Assembly (NCBI RefSeq): GCF_025950235.1 | Contig: NZ_JAPDDT010000004.1 | Span: forward strand, 496,001 to 560,000 | DNA: 64,000 nucleotides | From: Luteolibacter arcticus | GTDB lineage: Bacteria; Verrucomicrobiota; Verrucomicrobiia; Verrucomicrobiales; Akkermansiaceae | Direction of reading: 5' to 3' | Part shown: positions 35,934 through 44,130 of the stretch, in pieces | Layout: each line of letters starts with the position of its first letter | How positions within the stretch are numbered: the first letter of the stretch is position 1 | Translations under genes and position numbers: made by a program | Notes under the pieces: model-generated | Database searches by the model: none | What the model saw: the letters and a program-made list of their open reading frames with translations, nothing else | Told to the model about the DNA's origin: nothing

Positions 35934-36230
35934 TTAACCCAAGCGGCAGGCGAGATCCCAACCGACGAGTGCGGGAAGGATGATAGATGCCGGGAGAACG
36001 TATGCGTCGCTCCTGCGGCGGAACACCACAACGCAAGCCGAGGGAAACCATGCTACAGCTACCGTCTGCCACGCCAAATCCAAGTGGCGCCAGTCATTGT
36101 GGACTGCAATGGTGAGCAGAAAGCTCACGGACATTGCTCCGAACGCCATACCATGAAGGCAGGCGCGCGGGATCCTGAGCTTTGGCACCAAGTCAGTCTC
36201 GATGACTCCCTCAGGGTAATAAGCGCCCAA
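35934..36230 (-). CDS. Small membrane protein, family shared with 24613-24900 (copy B)
   Basis: A 98-residue protein with three hydrophobic segments: MAFGAMSVSFLLTIAV, QTVAVAWFPSACVVVF and VLPASIILPALVGWDLA. It aligns with the protein at 24613-24900 through VAxAWFPS, FRR and the terminal GxD...RL. It faces the 3' end of giant paralogue 2 (28 bases apart) and precedes the pnp terminator. The family and function are unknown. Confidence 0.6.
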   Translation of the reverse strand: MGAYYPEGVIETDLVPKLRIPRACLHGMAFGAMSVSFLLTIAVHNDWRHLDLAWQTVAVAWFPSACVVVFRRRSDAYVLPASIILPALVGWDLACRLG

Positions 36231-36258
36231 TGCTTGGGCAAGATGGATCCCAGCGCAA

Positions 36259-36296
36259 AAAAGCCCGGCCTCCCTCGCGGAAGACCGGGCTTTTGT
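36259..36296 (-). terminator. Intrinsic terminator of pnp (possibly bidirectional)
   Basis: AAAAGCCCGG (36259-36268) pairs with CCGGGCTTTT (36285-36294) around a GC-rich loop, 17 bases after the pnp stop codon. Both strands give an A-tract, hairpin, T-tract pattern, so it can also stop transcription coming from the left. Confidence 0.88.
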
Positions 36297-36310
36297 TAGA
36301 GCAATCGAGC

Positions 36311-38452
36311 TTACGCGTTGGCAGCTTCGGTCTCAGCGTGCTGGGCCTTTTCTTCGCGGAGGGCGGCCTTGCGACTCATCTTCACGCGGCCCTTTTCATC
36401 GACGCCGAGGCACTTGGCGGTGATCACGTCGCCCTTCTTGACGATGTCTTCGACGTGCTCGGTGCGGCCTTCGGCCAGCTCCGAGACGTGGATCAGGCCG
36501 TCCTTGCCGGGGAGCACTTCCATGAAGGCGCCGAAGTTGGTGATGCTGACCACCTTGCCGGTGTAGATCTTGCCGACTTCGATTTCCTGGAACATGCGCT
36601 CGATGAGCGACTTCGCGCGCAGCAATCCTTCTTCCTTGGAAGCGTAGATGTGCACGGTGCCGTCGTCCTCGATGTTGATCTCGGCGCCGGACTCGGCCTG
36701 GATGCCCTTGATGTTCTTGCCACCAGGCCCAATGAGTTCGCCGATGCGGTCGGCGGGGATCTTCACGGACACGATGCGCGGGGCATGCGGGCTGAGAGCC
36801 TGCGGACCGGACACGGCCTCGGTCATCTTGGCGATGATCGTGGTGCGTGCGGCCTTCGCCATGTGGATGGCTTCCTCGAGGATCGCGATCGGCAGGCCGG
36901 GGAGCTTCAGGTCGAGCTGGTAGCCGGTGACACCTTCATCGGTGCCACAGAGCTTGAAGTCCATGTCGCCGTAGAAGTCTTCGGAGCCGATGATGTCGAG
37001 CAGGGGCTTGTAAGCCTTGAGGGTGCCGTCATCGTTCAGCTCGGTCACGAGACCGACGGAGATGCCGCCGACCGGAGCCTTGAGCGGGACACCGGCGCAA
37101 AGGAGCGACATGGTGCCGGCGCAAACGGTGGCCATCGAGGTGGAGCCATTCGACTCCATGACTTCCGACGAGACGCGCATGGCGTAAGGGAAATCCTCGA
37201 CGTCCGGGATGACCGGGGCGATCGAGCGCTCGGCGAGGGCGCCGTGGCCGATTTCGCGGCGGTTCAGGCCACCCATACGGCCGGTCTCACCCACCGAGAA
37301 CGGAGGGAAGTTGTAGTGGAGGATGAAGCGCTTGCTGTCCTCGCCACCGGCGTAGTTGTCGAAGAACTGCTTCTCGTCGGCCGGGGCCAGCGTGCAGATG
37401 CCCATCGCCTGCGTTTCGCCGCGGGCGAAGATGGCGGAGCCGTGGACGCGGGGCAGGCTGTTGGCTTCCGCGAACAGCGGGCGAAGATCGCCAACCTTGC
37501 GACCATCGGCGCGCACGCCCTTTTCCATGATGGAAATGCGGAACGCCTTCTTCTGAATGTATTCGAAGACCTGCTCCACATCGAAGTCGTTCGACTCCGG
37601 GTAGCGGGCCTTGATGGCAGCTTCGACTTCGTCGCGGAGTGCGCCGACCTTCTTGCTTCGCTCCATCTTGGTCGGAGCGTAGATCGCGTCTTCGATGCGG
37701 GAACCGGCGATCTCGTAGCCGATCTCAAGGAGTTCGTCCTTGGCAAGGGTGAGGGCGTAATCGCGCTTCGTCTTGCCGGCGAGGCGGACCAGTTCTTCCT
37801 GGGCTTCCACCAGCTTCTGCACTGCACCTTGGGCGAAGTGGAGGGCCTTGATGAAGTCTTCCTCAGGCAGCTCGTTGGCAGCGCCTTCGATCATGATGAC
37901 GTCGTTCTTGTTGCCGACATACACGAGGTCGAGGTCGCTTTCGGCGCGATCGTCGAACACCGGGTTGATGATGAATTCACCGTTCACGCGGCCGACGCGC
38001 ACCGCGCCGATCGGGCCGGCGAAGGGGATATCGGAGATCGCGAGGGCGGCGGACGCACCGTTCATCGAAAGGATGTCGGAGTCGTTGATCTTGTCGGCGG
38101 CTAGGAGCAGCGCGACGATCTGGGTGTCGTAAAGGTAGCCCTTCGGGAAGAGCGGGCGCAGCGGACGGTCGGTCATGCGCGAGGTGAGGATTTCCTTCTC
38201 GGTCGGACGACCTTCGCGCTTGAAGTAGCCGCCCGGGAATTGACCGGCGGCGGACGCCTTTTCCTTGTACTCGACGGAAAGTGGGAACCAGGTCTGGCCG
38301 GCTTTCACTTTGGTTTGCGACACGGCGGTCACGAGGACCACGGTTTCGCCGCAAGTCACGACGACGGCGCCGTCGGCGAGCTTTGCGATTTTCCCCGTTT
38401 CAAAGGTGATGGGGTTCGAGCCGACCTGGCTCGTTACGGTATGGATGTTCAT
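36311..38452 (-). CDS. pnp: Polynucleotide phosphorylase
   Basis: A 713-residue PNPase, a 3'-5' phosphorolytic exoribonuclease and RNA degradation enzyme. Two RNase PH domains are visible (the first with GGYFKREGRPTEKEIL; the second with ETQAMGICTLAPADEKQFFD and the catalytic-region SEVMESNGSTSMATVCAG). A KH domain (about 555-615, IGELIGPGGKNIKGIQAES) and an S1 domain (about 622-690, GKVVSITNFGAFMEVLPGKD) follow. Length and domain order are standard. It lies 187 bases downstream of rpsO on the same strand, as in many bacteria, with a strong hairpin in between. Confidence 0.98.
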   Translation of the reverse strand: MNIHTVTSQVGSNPITFETGKIAKLADGAVVVTCGETVVLVTAVSQTKVKAGQTWFPLSVEYKEKASAAGQFPGGYFKREGRPTEKEILTSRMTDRPLRPLFPKGYLYDTQIVALLLAADKINDSDILSMNGASAALAISDIPFAGPIGAVRVGRVNGEFIINPVFDDRAESDLDLVYVGNKNDVIMIEGAANELPEEDFIKALHFAQGAVQKLVEAQEELVRLAGKTKRDYALTLAKDELLEIGYEIAGSRIEDAIYAPTKMERSKKVGALRDEVEAAIKARYPESNDFDVEQVFEYIQKKAFRISIMEKGVRADGRKVGDLRPLFAEANSLPRVHGSAIFARGETQAMGICTLAPADEKQFFDNYAGGEDSKRFILHYNFPPFSVGETGRMGGLNRREIGHGALAERSIAPVIPDVEDFPYAMRVSSEVMESNGSTSMATVCAGTMSLLCAGVPLKAPVGGISVGLVTELNDDGTLKAYKPLLDIIGSEDFYGDMDFKLCGTDEGVTGYQLDLKLPGLPIAILEEAIHMAKAARTTIIAKMTEAVSGPQALSPHAPRIVSVKIPADRIGELIGPGGKNIKGIQAESGAEINIEDDGTVHIYASKEEGLLRAKSLIERMFQEIEVGKIYTGKVVSITNFGAFMEVLPGKDGLIHVSELAEGRTEHVEDIVKKGDVITAKCLGVDEKGRVKMSRKAALREEKAQHAETEAANA

Positions 38453-38596
38453 CTTGTCTGTCTTTCAGTGTGTGCCCGCGGCGACATGCCCCGGGCGGTG
38501 TTGGATTTCGGACAGATCCCATAGTGCAAAAAAAGTTCGCGGGGACTGTCCGGCGGCGGAGGGGAAAACATTTCCCGGTGCCCGCCGTTTCATGCG

Positions 38597-38626
38597 CGAC
38601 GGCCACGGGGTGAACCGTGGCCGTCG
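38597..38626 (-). promoter_or_regulatory. 12-bp hairpin in the rpsO-pnp intergenic region
   Basis: CGACGGCCACGG (38597-38608) pairs perfectly with CCGTGGCCGTCG (38615-38626) around a 6-base loop, 13 bases after the rpsO stop. There is no T-tract on the minus strand, so it is more likely a processing or attenuation hairpin than a full terminator. In Escherichia coli the same intergenic region carries terminator and RNase III structures that regulate pnp. Confidence 0.6.
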
Positions 38627-38639
38627 GAGGAAAGGGGTC

Positions 38640-38897
38640 TTACTTGCGGAGGCTGAGACCGGCGAGCAGCTTCTGGTAGCGCTCTTCGGAGTTGGCCCTC
38701 ACGTAGTCCAGCAGCTTGCGGCGCTGCGCGACCAGTTTCAGGAGGCCGCGGCGGGACGAGGTGTCCTTCTTATGCAGGCCGAGGTGGGCGGTCAGGTGGG
38801 TGATCCGCTGGGTAAGCAGGGCGACTTGGTAATCGGCGCTGCCGGTGTCGGTTTCGTGGATCTTGAAGTCCGCGACGTTGATGGTGCTTTCGCTCAT
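38640..38897 (-). CDS. rpsO: 30S ribosomal protein S15
   Basis: An 85-residue basic protein with the S15 core: GSADYQVALLTQRITHLTAH, LHKKDTSSRRGLLKLVAQRR and LLDYVRANSEERYQKLLAGL. It binds 16S rRNA early in 30S assembly. The ATG at 38897 gives the normal S15 length; an upstream in-frame ATG at 39023 would add an unrelated tail and is rejected. It is followed by pnp on the same strand. Confidence 0.97.
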   Translation of the reverse strand: MSESTINVADFKIHETDTGSADYQVALLTQRITHLTAHLGLHKKDTSSRRGLLKLVAQRRKLLDYVRANSEERYQKLLAGLSLRK

Positions 38898-38991
38898 TGA
38901 TGTATTTGATTCAGTCCAGCCACCTTGGCCGGTCCGCCCTTGTTCGGGTCCGCGGAAGAAAGCGGATTCCCCGGGCATTGCAAGCACCGAT

Positions 38992-39696
38992 TCAGGAGTC
39001 GGGAGCTGACTCACGGCGGGCACGCGCTTTCTGCAAATCTGCCAAGGTCAGCGGCTCCCTTGTGTTCCTACGGGCAATCAACCAACCCGTTAGCGCTCCG
39101 CCGAAATGACAGGAATGTGAAACGACCAGATCTCCGGCGGGCAACCACGGCACCGCCACGGCGAGCGCCCCCGAGGCAATCAGGACTCCCAACCCCAGGT
39201 TCTTCGCAGAAATCGGCACCAGCACCATCCGCGACTGAGGCGACATCGTGGTCATCCACAGGAACAGCGCGAAAATCCCTCCCGAAGCGCCGACCAATAC
39301 CATGTCAGACATCGGCATCGGCATGAGGAGAAACGCCACGCCTCCTACCAGCGACCCGATCACGAAAACCCGTGCCGCGGTCTTCCATCCGTCGATTCGT
39401 TCCACCCGTGCTCCCGTGGTGATCAGAATCAACACATTCAGCAGCGCGTGCCACCACACCCCGTGGATCAGCGCATGACTGCCGATTTGCCACACCCACC
39501 CTTTCCGAATGCCGTCCCGGCTCAATCCCAGCGCCTGATAGACCTCCGGAATGGCATTCGCCCCACCGAGCAGGGTCAGCGCAGCCTCGATCGCCAGTAC
39601 CACCCCAGCCAAAGCGAGCGAGAACCGCGCGGAGCGAATATCCTCCCACCACCATTTCAGCCGCTGGCTCCGTCCGGGCACGAACGGAGAGTGCAT
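38992..39696 (-). CDS. Rhomboid-family intramembrane serine protease
   Basis: A 234-residue membrane protein with six hydrophobic segments. The catalytic Ser lies in VGASGGIFALFL and the catalytic His in VVSHSCHFGGALTGWL, the usual Ser/His dyad of rhomboids; SHALIHGVWWHALLNVLILI matches the second conserved helix (HxxxxHxxxN). It cleaves single-span membrane proteins within the membrane; no substrate is indicated. It lies 46 bases downstream of nuoC and 94 bases upstream of rpsO, all on the minus strand. Confidence 0.9.
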   Translation of the reverse strand: MHSPFVPGRSQRLKWWWEDIRSARFSLALAGVVLAIEAALTLLGGANAIPEVYQALGLSRDGIRKGWVWQIGSHALIHGVWWHALLNVLILITTGARVERIDGWKTAARVFVIGSLVGGVAFLLMPMPMSDMVLVGASGGIFALFLWMTTMSPQSRMVLVPISAKNLGLGVLIASGALAVAVPWLPAGDLVVSHSCHFGGALTGWLIARRNTREPLTLADLQKARARRESAPDS

Positions 39697-39742
39697 GGCT
39701 GGGAGCGAGGTGGAGAGTCGAAAGTGGCGGGCGAAGACCGGC

Positions 39743-40312
39743 TTACTTCACCACGCGGGCGCGCGGCTCGCGCTTCACGGAGTCATTGGTGCCGGGGCTG
39801 GTCACGAAAGGACCACCTTCCAGCGGAGCAATGCCCGTGAAAGCCACGTCCGGCATTTCGCTCGGGCGGCCGGCCAGCGGGAAATCCTTCCGCAGCGGGT
39901 AGAAGGGATAGCCCTCCCACATCAGGATACGGCGGAGGTCCGGGTGCCCCGTGAAACGGATGCCCATCATGTCGTAAACCTCGCGCTCATGCCAATCGGC
40001 ACCCACCCAGACGTCGGTGCAGGTCGGCACTTCCTCTTCCTCGGAGACCTTCGATTTCACCCGCAGGTGCTTCGAATCGTCCACGGTGACAAGTTCATAG
40101 ACCATCTCGAAGCGCGGATCCTCGCCGAAGTGGTCCAGACTCGAGATGTCGATGATCATCTCGTAGCCGAAATCCTTCTTGGCGGTCGCGAGCACGTCAT
40201 GCAGCACGCCGAGCTTCACGCAGATCGTGTGCTCGCCACGAAACTCCTTCGTTCCGACGACATCCGCGCCGAATTTCGCGCAAAGCTTTTCAATATCCTG
40301 GGCAGCGGACAT
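39743..40312 (-). CDS. nuoC: NADH-quinone oxidoreductase subunit C
   Basis: A 189-residue NuoC (30 kDa-type) subunit of complex I. The family signature DWHEREVYDMMGIRFTGHPD is present, followed by RRILMWEGYPFYPLRKDFPL. It belongs to the hydrophilic arm next to the quinone site. It follows nuoB by 7 bases, but nuoD does not follow it; a rhomboid gene is next. The Ser/Thr/Pro-containing C-terminal tail after the signature is normal. Confidence 0.95.
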   Translation of the reverse strand: MSAAQDIEKLCAKFGADVVGTKEFRGEHTICVKLGVLHDVLATAKKDFGYEMIIDISSLDHFGEDPRFEMVYELVTVDDSKHLRVKSKVSEEEEVPTCTDVWVGADWHEREVYDMMGIRFTGHPDLRRILMWEGYPFYPLRKDFPLAGRPSEMPDVAFTGIAPLEGGPFVTSPGTNDSVKREPRARVVK

Positions 40313-40319
40313 GGGAAAA

Positions 40320-40856
40320 TCAGGCGATGTCTTCCAAAAACTCCTTCTTCTGATTCGAGAAAGCGGGATCTCCCTCGATCTTCGCCTGGAGCTTCATGAG
40401 GCCCTCGATGAGTGCCTCGGGCCGCGGCGGGCAGCCGGAAATGTAGACGTCCACCGGGATCAACTTGTCGATGCCCTGCAGCACGGCGTAGGAGCGATAC
40501 ATCCCACCGGAGGAGGCGCAGGCGCCCATGGCGATGCACCACTTTGGCTCCGGCATCTGGTCCCAGATCCGCTTCACGGCGAGGGCCATTTTGTAGGTCA
40601 CAGTCCCGGCCACGATCATCACGTCGGCCTGGCGCGGAGAAAAGCGCATCACCTCCATGCCGAAGCGGCTGAGGTCGAAGCGGCTGCAAGCGGAAGCCAT
40701 CATCTCGATCGCGCAGCAGGCGAGTCCCATGGGCATCGGCCACATGGAATTCTTTCGCATCCAATTCATCGCGGCATCCACACGGGTGAAGATGATGTTG
40801 CCCTCGATCTTGGAATCGTAGGCCGCGTGGGCCGTCTGGGTGGAGTCGCTGACCAT
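40320..40856 (-). CDS. nuoB: NADH-quinone oxidoreductase subunit B
   Basis: A 178-residue NuoB that carries the N2 [4Fe-4S] cluster. The tandem Cys of [11 protein letters not shown] and the later Cys in GACASSGG and [14 protein letters not shown] are the ligands. The ATG at 40856 gives the usual length. It is the first gene of a two-gene nuoBC unit; nuoA is absent from the 124-base region upstream. A TGTGA-N6-TCACA palindrome lies 50 bases before the start codon, suggesting CRP/FNR-type control. Confidence 0.96.
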   Translation of the reverse strand: MVSDSTQTAHAAYDSKIEGNIIFTRVDAAMNWMRKNSMWPMPMGLACCAIEMMASACSRFDLSRFGMEVMRFSPRQADVMIVAGTVTYKMALAVKRIWDQMPEPKWCIAMGACASSGGMYRSYAVLQGIDKLIPVDVYISGCPPRPEALIEGLMKLQAKIEGDPAFSNQKKEFLEDIA

Positions 40857-40905
40857 GGTCGTGCGGCCAGACGATGCCCCCCCCCTGCCCCGCTCTCAAG
40901 CCCGT

Positions 40906-40923
40906 TTGTGAAATTTTTCACAA
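40906..40923. promoter_or_regulatory. Perfect CRP/FNR-type palindrome TTGTGAAATTTTTCACAA
   Basis: The 18-base palindrome contains TGTGA-N6-TCACA (40907-40922), the CRP consensus spacing. It lies 50-67 bases before the nuoB start codon on one side and about 62-65 bases before the predicted transcription start of the Uma2 gene on the other, close to the class I activator position. Confidence 0.6.
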
Positions 40924-40944
40924 GCCCGCCCGAGGGTTGCCGCC

Positions 40945-40972
40945 TTGCCTTGAGCTGGAAGAACGCTATTCT
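40945..40972 (+). promoter_or_regulatory. Sigma70-like promoter giving a nearly leaderless transcript
   Basis: TTGCCT (40945-40950) and TATTCT (40967-40972) are 16 bases apart. The ATG of the Uma2 gene starts 9 bases after the -10 hexamer, so transcription would begin at or within a couple of bases of the start codon. No ribosome-binding sequence is present. Confidence 0.5.
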
Positions 40973-40980
40973 AACCCAAC

Positions 40981-41598
40981 ATGGCCGTCCTCGAAAAAGC
41001 CCCTACCCCGCCCTTGCAGGCGGGCGACGTACTTTCGCGCGCCGAATTCGAGCGGCGTTATGCGGCGATGCCGGAACTCAAAAAGGCGGAACTCATTGAT
41101 GGCATTGTTTATATGGCTCCTCCCGTCCGCGCCGAACATCATGGGATCCCCCATGTGAATCTAGCAACCCTCCTGCAGGTTTACGCGGCGAGATACGCGG
41201 ACCTGAAAGTCGCCGACAACAGCACCGTCCGGCTCGACATGCTCAACGAACCACAGCCCGACTTGCTGCTCATGCGTGACGGTGGACAGGCCAGGATCGA
41301 CTTGGACGGCTATATCTGCGGGGCACCGGAATTGGTCGCGGAGATTGCCTCCAGCTCTGCTTCCTACGATCTCCACCAGAAGAAACGCACTTACCTCCGG
41401 TCCGGCGCGCTTGAATATCTGGTGTGGATCGTGGCCGAAAAACGTATCGTCTGGTGGCAACTCCAGGGGGATGATTTCGTGGAAATCCAGCCCGCCGCCG
41501 ACGGGTCCCTTGAGAGCCCGAATTTTCCGGGCCTCGTGATCGACGCCCCCGCGCTGGTCGCCGGAGACTTCGCCAAGGCTTTGGCCCGGGTCGCCTGA
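40981..41598 (+). CDS. Uma2-family (DUF820) endonuclease-like protein
   Basis: A 205-residue protein of the Uma2/DUF820 PD-(D/E)xK-like family. Visible are the N-terminal ELIDGIVYMAPPVRAEHHG, the core EPQPDLLLMRDGG, AEIASSSASYDLHQKKRTYL where Glu and Lys are the likely catalytic pair, and LEYLVWIVAEKRIVWWQL. These proteins occur in many copies in some bacteria; their targets are unknown. It is a single-gene unit with its own promoter. Confidence 0.85.
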   Translation: MAVLEKAPTPPLQAGDVLSRAEFERRYAAMPELKKAELIDGIVYMAPPVRAEHHGIPHVNLATLLQVYAARYADLKVADNSTVRLDMLNEPQPDLLLMRDGGQARIDLDGYICGAPELVAEIASSSASYDLHQKKRTYLRSGALEYLVWIVAEKRIVWWQLQGDDFVEIQPAADGSLESPNFPGLVIDAPALVAGDFAKALARVA

Positions 41599-41650
41599 CC
41601 CCGCCTCCGCGCTTGTCAGAGGCACGGCAAGCGACAAGTCTCCGCGGCCC

Positions 41651-42445
41651 ATGAACCGCATCGATGCCGCCTTCGATAGGCTCCGCTCGGAAGGAAAGAA
41701 AGCCTTCGTCGCCTATGTCGCCGCCGGCGATCCCTCCTTCGAAGCCTCGCTGGAGGTGATCAAAGCCCTCGCCGACGCCGGCTCGGACGTGATCGAACTG
41801 GGGCTCCCCTTCTCGGACCCGCTGGCCGACGGCATCGTCAACCAGATGGCCGCCGACCGCGCGCTCAAGGCCGGCATGACCACGCCGCGCTCGCTGGAGC
41901 TGATCCGAAAATTCCGCGAGACGCACCAGACGCCGATCGTGCTCTTCACCTACCTCAATCCGATTTTTACCTACGGCTTCGAGAAATTCCACGCCGATGC
42001 CGCAGCGGCCGGAGCGGACGGGATCCTGCTGCTCGACCTTCCACCAGATGAGGCGAGGGAAAACGACGACCTCGCCCGCGGCGAGGGCTTGAAGCACATC
42101 CGCCTGATCGCCCCGACGACGCCGGACGACCGGGTGAAGCTACTTGCCGAAAGCGCCGAGGGTTTCATCTACGCGCTGTCCCGCACCGGCGTGACCGGGG
42201 CGCATGGTGTTCCTTCCGAGGGCATCGGCGAACAGGTCGCGAAGATCCGCAGGGACGCGAAGGTGCCGGTCTGCGTCGGCTTCGGCATCACCACTCCCGA
42301 CCAGGCGACCATGGTTGCGAAATCGGCGGACGGGGTGATCGTCGGCTCGGCCATTGTGAAACAGATCGAACTCAATCCCACCCGCGCCGCCGAGGCCGTC
42401 CGGGACTTCGTTTCCCCGCTGATCGCCGCCACCAAGGCTGTCTGA
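41651..42445 (+). CDS. trpA: Tryptophan synthase alpha subunit
   Basis: A 264-residue TIM-barrel enzyme that cleaves indole-3-glycerol phosphate to indole for TrpB. The catalytic Glu lies in VIELGLPFSDPLADGI and the catalytic Asp in DGILLLDLPPDEA; the phosphate-binding loop is VCVGFGITTPDQA plus the later GVIVGSAIVKQIE. The length is normal. No trpB is next to it; the following gene is dapF, 40 bases downstream. Confidence 0.96.
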   Translation: MNRIDAAFDRLRSEGKKAFVAYVAAGDPSFEASLEVIKALADAGSDVIELGLPFSDPLADGIVNQMAADRALKAGMTTPRSLELIRKFRETHQTPIVLFTYLNPIFTYGFEKFHADAAAAGADGILLLDLPPDEARENDDLARGEGLKHIRLIAPTTPDDRVKLLAESAEGFIYALSRTGVTGAHGVPSEGIGEQVAKIRRDAKVPVCVGFGITTPDQATMVAKSADGVIVGSAIVKQIELNPTRAAEAVRDFVSPLIAATKAV

Positions 42446-42485
42446 TGCCCCCCAATCATCTCAATTTCCCAATCGCCCAATCTCC

Positions 42486-43298
42486 ATGTTGCTGCATTTC
42501 TACAAGATGAACGGAGCCGGCAACGACTTCGTTGTCATTGACAACCGCGATCTCGCCACCTCGCTGACCAAGGACCAGATCGAGCATCTCTGCGACCGCC
42601 ATCGCGGCGTCGGGGCCGATGGATTGCTGGCCGTGGAGCCCGCGGAGAACGGTGCCGATTTCAAGTTCCGCTACTACAATGCCGATGGCGGCGAGGCCGA
42701 GATGTGCGGCAATGGTGCACGCTGCTTCGGACGCTTCACCGCGGCCCTGATGGAGGGAGAAGCGGACCGGGTGACCTTTGAAACGATCGCCGGCAAGCTC
42801 GCCGCGGAGTTGGTGGAAGACGACATCCGCATCGCGATGTCGGAGCCGAAGGACCTCAAGCTCGACACCGGCGTCGTGATTCCCGGCCTCGAGGGCACGC
42901 TGCGCTTCATCAATACCGGCGTGCCACATGTGGTCGTCTTCGTGGCCGATCTGCCCGGCACCGAGGTTGTCCGCCATGGCGCGGCGATCCGCTACCATCG
43001 TGGCTTCGCACCGGCCGGGACGAATGCCAATTTCGCCACCGTGCTCGCGCCCGGCCACATCGCAATCCGCACCTACGAGCGCGGCGTGGAAGACGAAACC
43101 CTCGCCTGCGGCACCGGCATGGTGGCCTGCGCGCTGATGCACCACCTGCTTGATGGCGCGCCGTCGCCGATCAAGGTGGATGTGAAGGGCGGTGACACGC
43201 TGGAGATCGGTTTTGAGAAAACTGGCGAGACGACGTTCAGGAACGTGACCCTCACCGGCCCAGCGGATTTCGTGTTCGAAGGCGACATTGAGATTTGA
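42486..43298 (+). CDS. dapF: Diaminopimelate epimerase
   Basis: A 270-residue enzyme that converts LL- to meso-diaminopimelate for lysine and peptidoglycan. Both active-site Cys are visible: AEMCGNGARCFGRF and ETLACGTGMVACAL. The N-terminal KMNGAGNDFVVIDNRD is the family hallmark. It opens the dap cluster (dapF, dapA, dapB) that is interrupted by two toxin-antitoxin-like pairs. Confidence 0.97.
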   Translation: MLLHFYKMNGAGNDFVVIDNRDLATSLTKDQIEHLCDRHRGVGADGLLAVEPAENGADFKFRYYNADGGEAEMCGNGARCFGRFTAALMEGEADRVTFETIAGKLAAELVEDDIRIAMSEPKDLKLDTGVVIPGLEGTLRFINTGVPHVVVFVADLPGTEVVRHGAAIRYHRGFAPAGTNANFATVLAPGHIAIRTYERGVEDETLACGTGMVACALMHHLLDGAPSPIKVDVKGGDTLEIGFEKTGETTFRNVTLTGPADFVFEGDIEI

Positions 43299-43328
43299 GA
43301 CCGGCTTTATTCCTAACGGCTGCGCTCC

Positions 43329-43886
43329 ATGAAACAGCCCAAGCTCATTCTGATCGGCGGTCCGAACGGCGCGGGGAAGACGACGTTCGCGAGAGAAATT
43401 CTCACAACCGACCTCAAGGGCTTGAGGTTTTTGAATGCCGACGAAATCGCGCGCGGCCTATCGCCCTTCGACCCGGACCGGGTTGCTCGGAAAGCTGGCC
43501 GCATCTTGCTGGGGGAGATCGCCGAGCTTACAAGCTCCGCCGAAGATTTCGCCTTGGAGTCCACGCTTTCGGGTCGTTCCCACGCTCACATTCTCCAGCG
43601 CGCCAAGGATGCCGGTTACTGTATTACGCTGCATTTCCTATGGATTCCCAGCGCCAAGGTGTCGTTGGCGCGGGTGCGCCAGCGGGTGAAGAAAGGCGGC
43701 CATAACGTCCCCATCGTCGATATCATGCGCCGCTACGACCGCATCATGAAGAATCTCATCGAACTTTACCTCCCCTTGGCGGATCGCTGGGGGGTGTGGA
43801 GTTCCGAAGCCCTCCGGTTTAGCGCCTTGGCAAACTCCGAAACCCACGCTATCACTGACGTCGAAGCCTTCCTCACAGGTTCATGA
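43329..43886 (+). CDS. Zeta-toxin-like P-loop kinase
   Basis: A 185-residue P-loop NTPase of the zeta-toxin/AAA_33 type. Walker A is GGPNGAGKTTFAREIL, followed by FLNADEIARGLSPFDPD and the family segment FALESTLSGRSHAHILQRAK; QRVKKGGHNVPIVDIMRRYD holds the Arg residues used for phosphate transfer. Zeta toxins phosphorylate UDP-N-acetylglucosamine, but many short chromosomal relatives have unknown substrates. Its stop overlaps the start of a 60-residue partner (ATGA). It lies between dapF and dapA. Confidence 0.85.
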   Translation: MKQPKLILIGGPNGAGKTTFAREILTTDLKGLRFLNADEIARGLSPFDPDRVARKAGRILLGEIAELTSSAEDFALESTLSGRSHAHILQRAKDAGYCITLHFLWIPSAKVSLARVRQRVKKGGHNVPIVDIMRRYDRIMKNLIELYLPLADRWGVWSSEALRFSALANSETHAITDVEAFLTGS

Positions 43887-44065
43887 TTGCGCCGAAACAG
43901 CCCACGCCATTGCGGCCGATGAAAATGTCCGAACTTCCGGACGACATGCGGCAAGCGCTGCTGGCCCAGCACCGCGCTGCTCGCAAGCTCCGCGCCGAGC
44001 ACCGGCGCTTGGGCCTCCCCATCATCGTTTGGAGAGACGGCAAGGTGGTCGAGGAGCCGGCCTGA
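43883..44065 (+). CDS. Small partner of the zeta-like kinase (putative antitoxin)
   Basis: A 60-residue protein whose ATG overlaps the stop of the zeta-like gene by 4 bases. It has a helical middle (DDMRQALLAQHRAARKLRAE) and a C-terminal beta-like end PIIVWRDGKVVEEPA. Short proteins with this ending often accompany zeta-like kinases; an antitoxin role is inferred from pairing and is not shown by a known fold. Confidence 0.65.
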   Translation: MIAPKQPTPLRPMKMSELPDDMRQALLAQHRAARKLRAEHRRLGLPIIVWRDGKVVEEPA

Positions 44066-44130
44066 TTTTCCGCGGCGAAACCGCCATCAGGGGTTGAAGA
44101 GCGGCGCGGGATGTTCATTCTCCGCGCGCC

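Noticed and set aside
36230..38104. A long forward frame (over 600 codons) opposite pnp
   Set aside because: It is the antisense shadow of a well-conserved gene in GC-rich DNA; its protein has no recognisable domain.
38640..39023. Longer version of rpsO
   Set aside because: The extension is not S15-like; the ATG at 38897 fits the family length.
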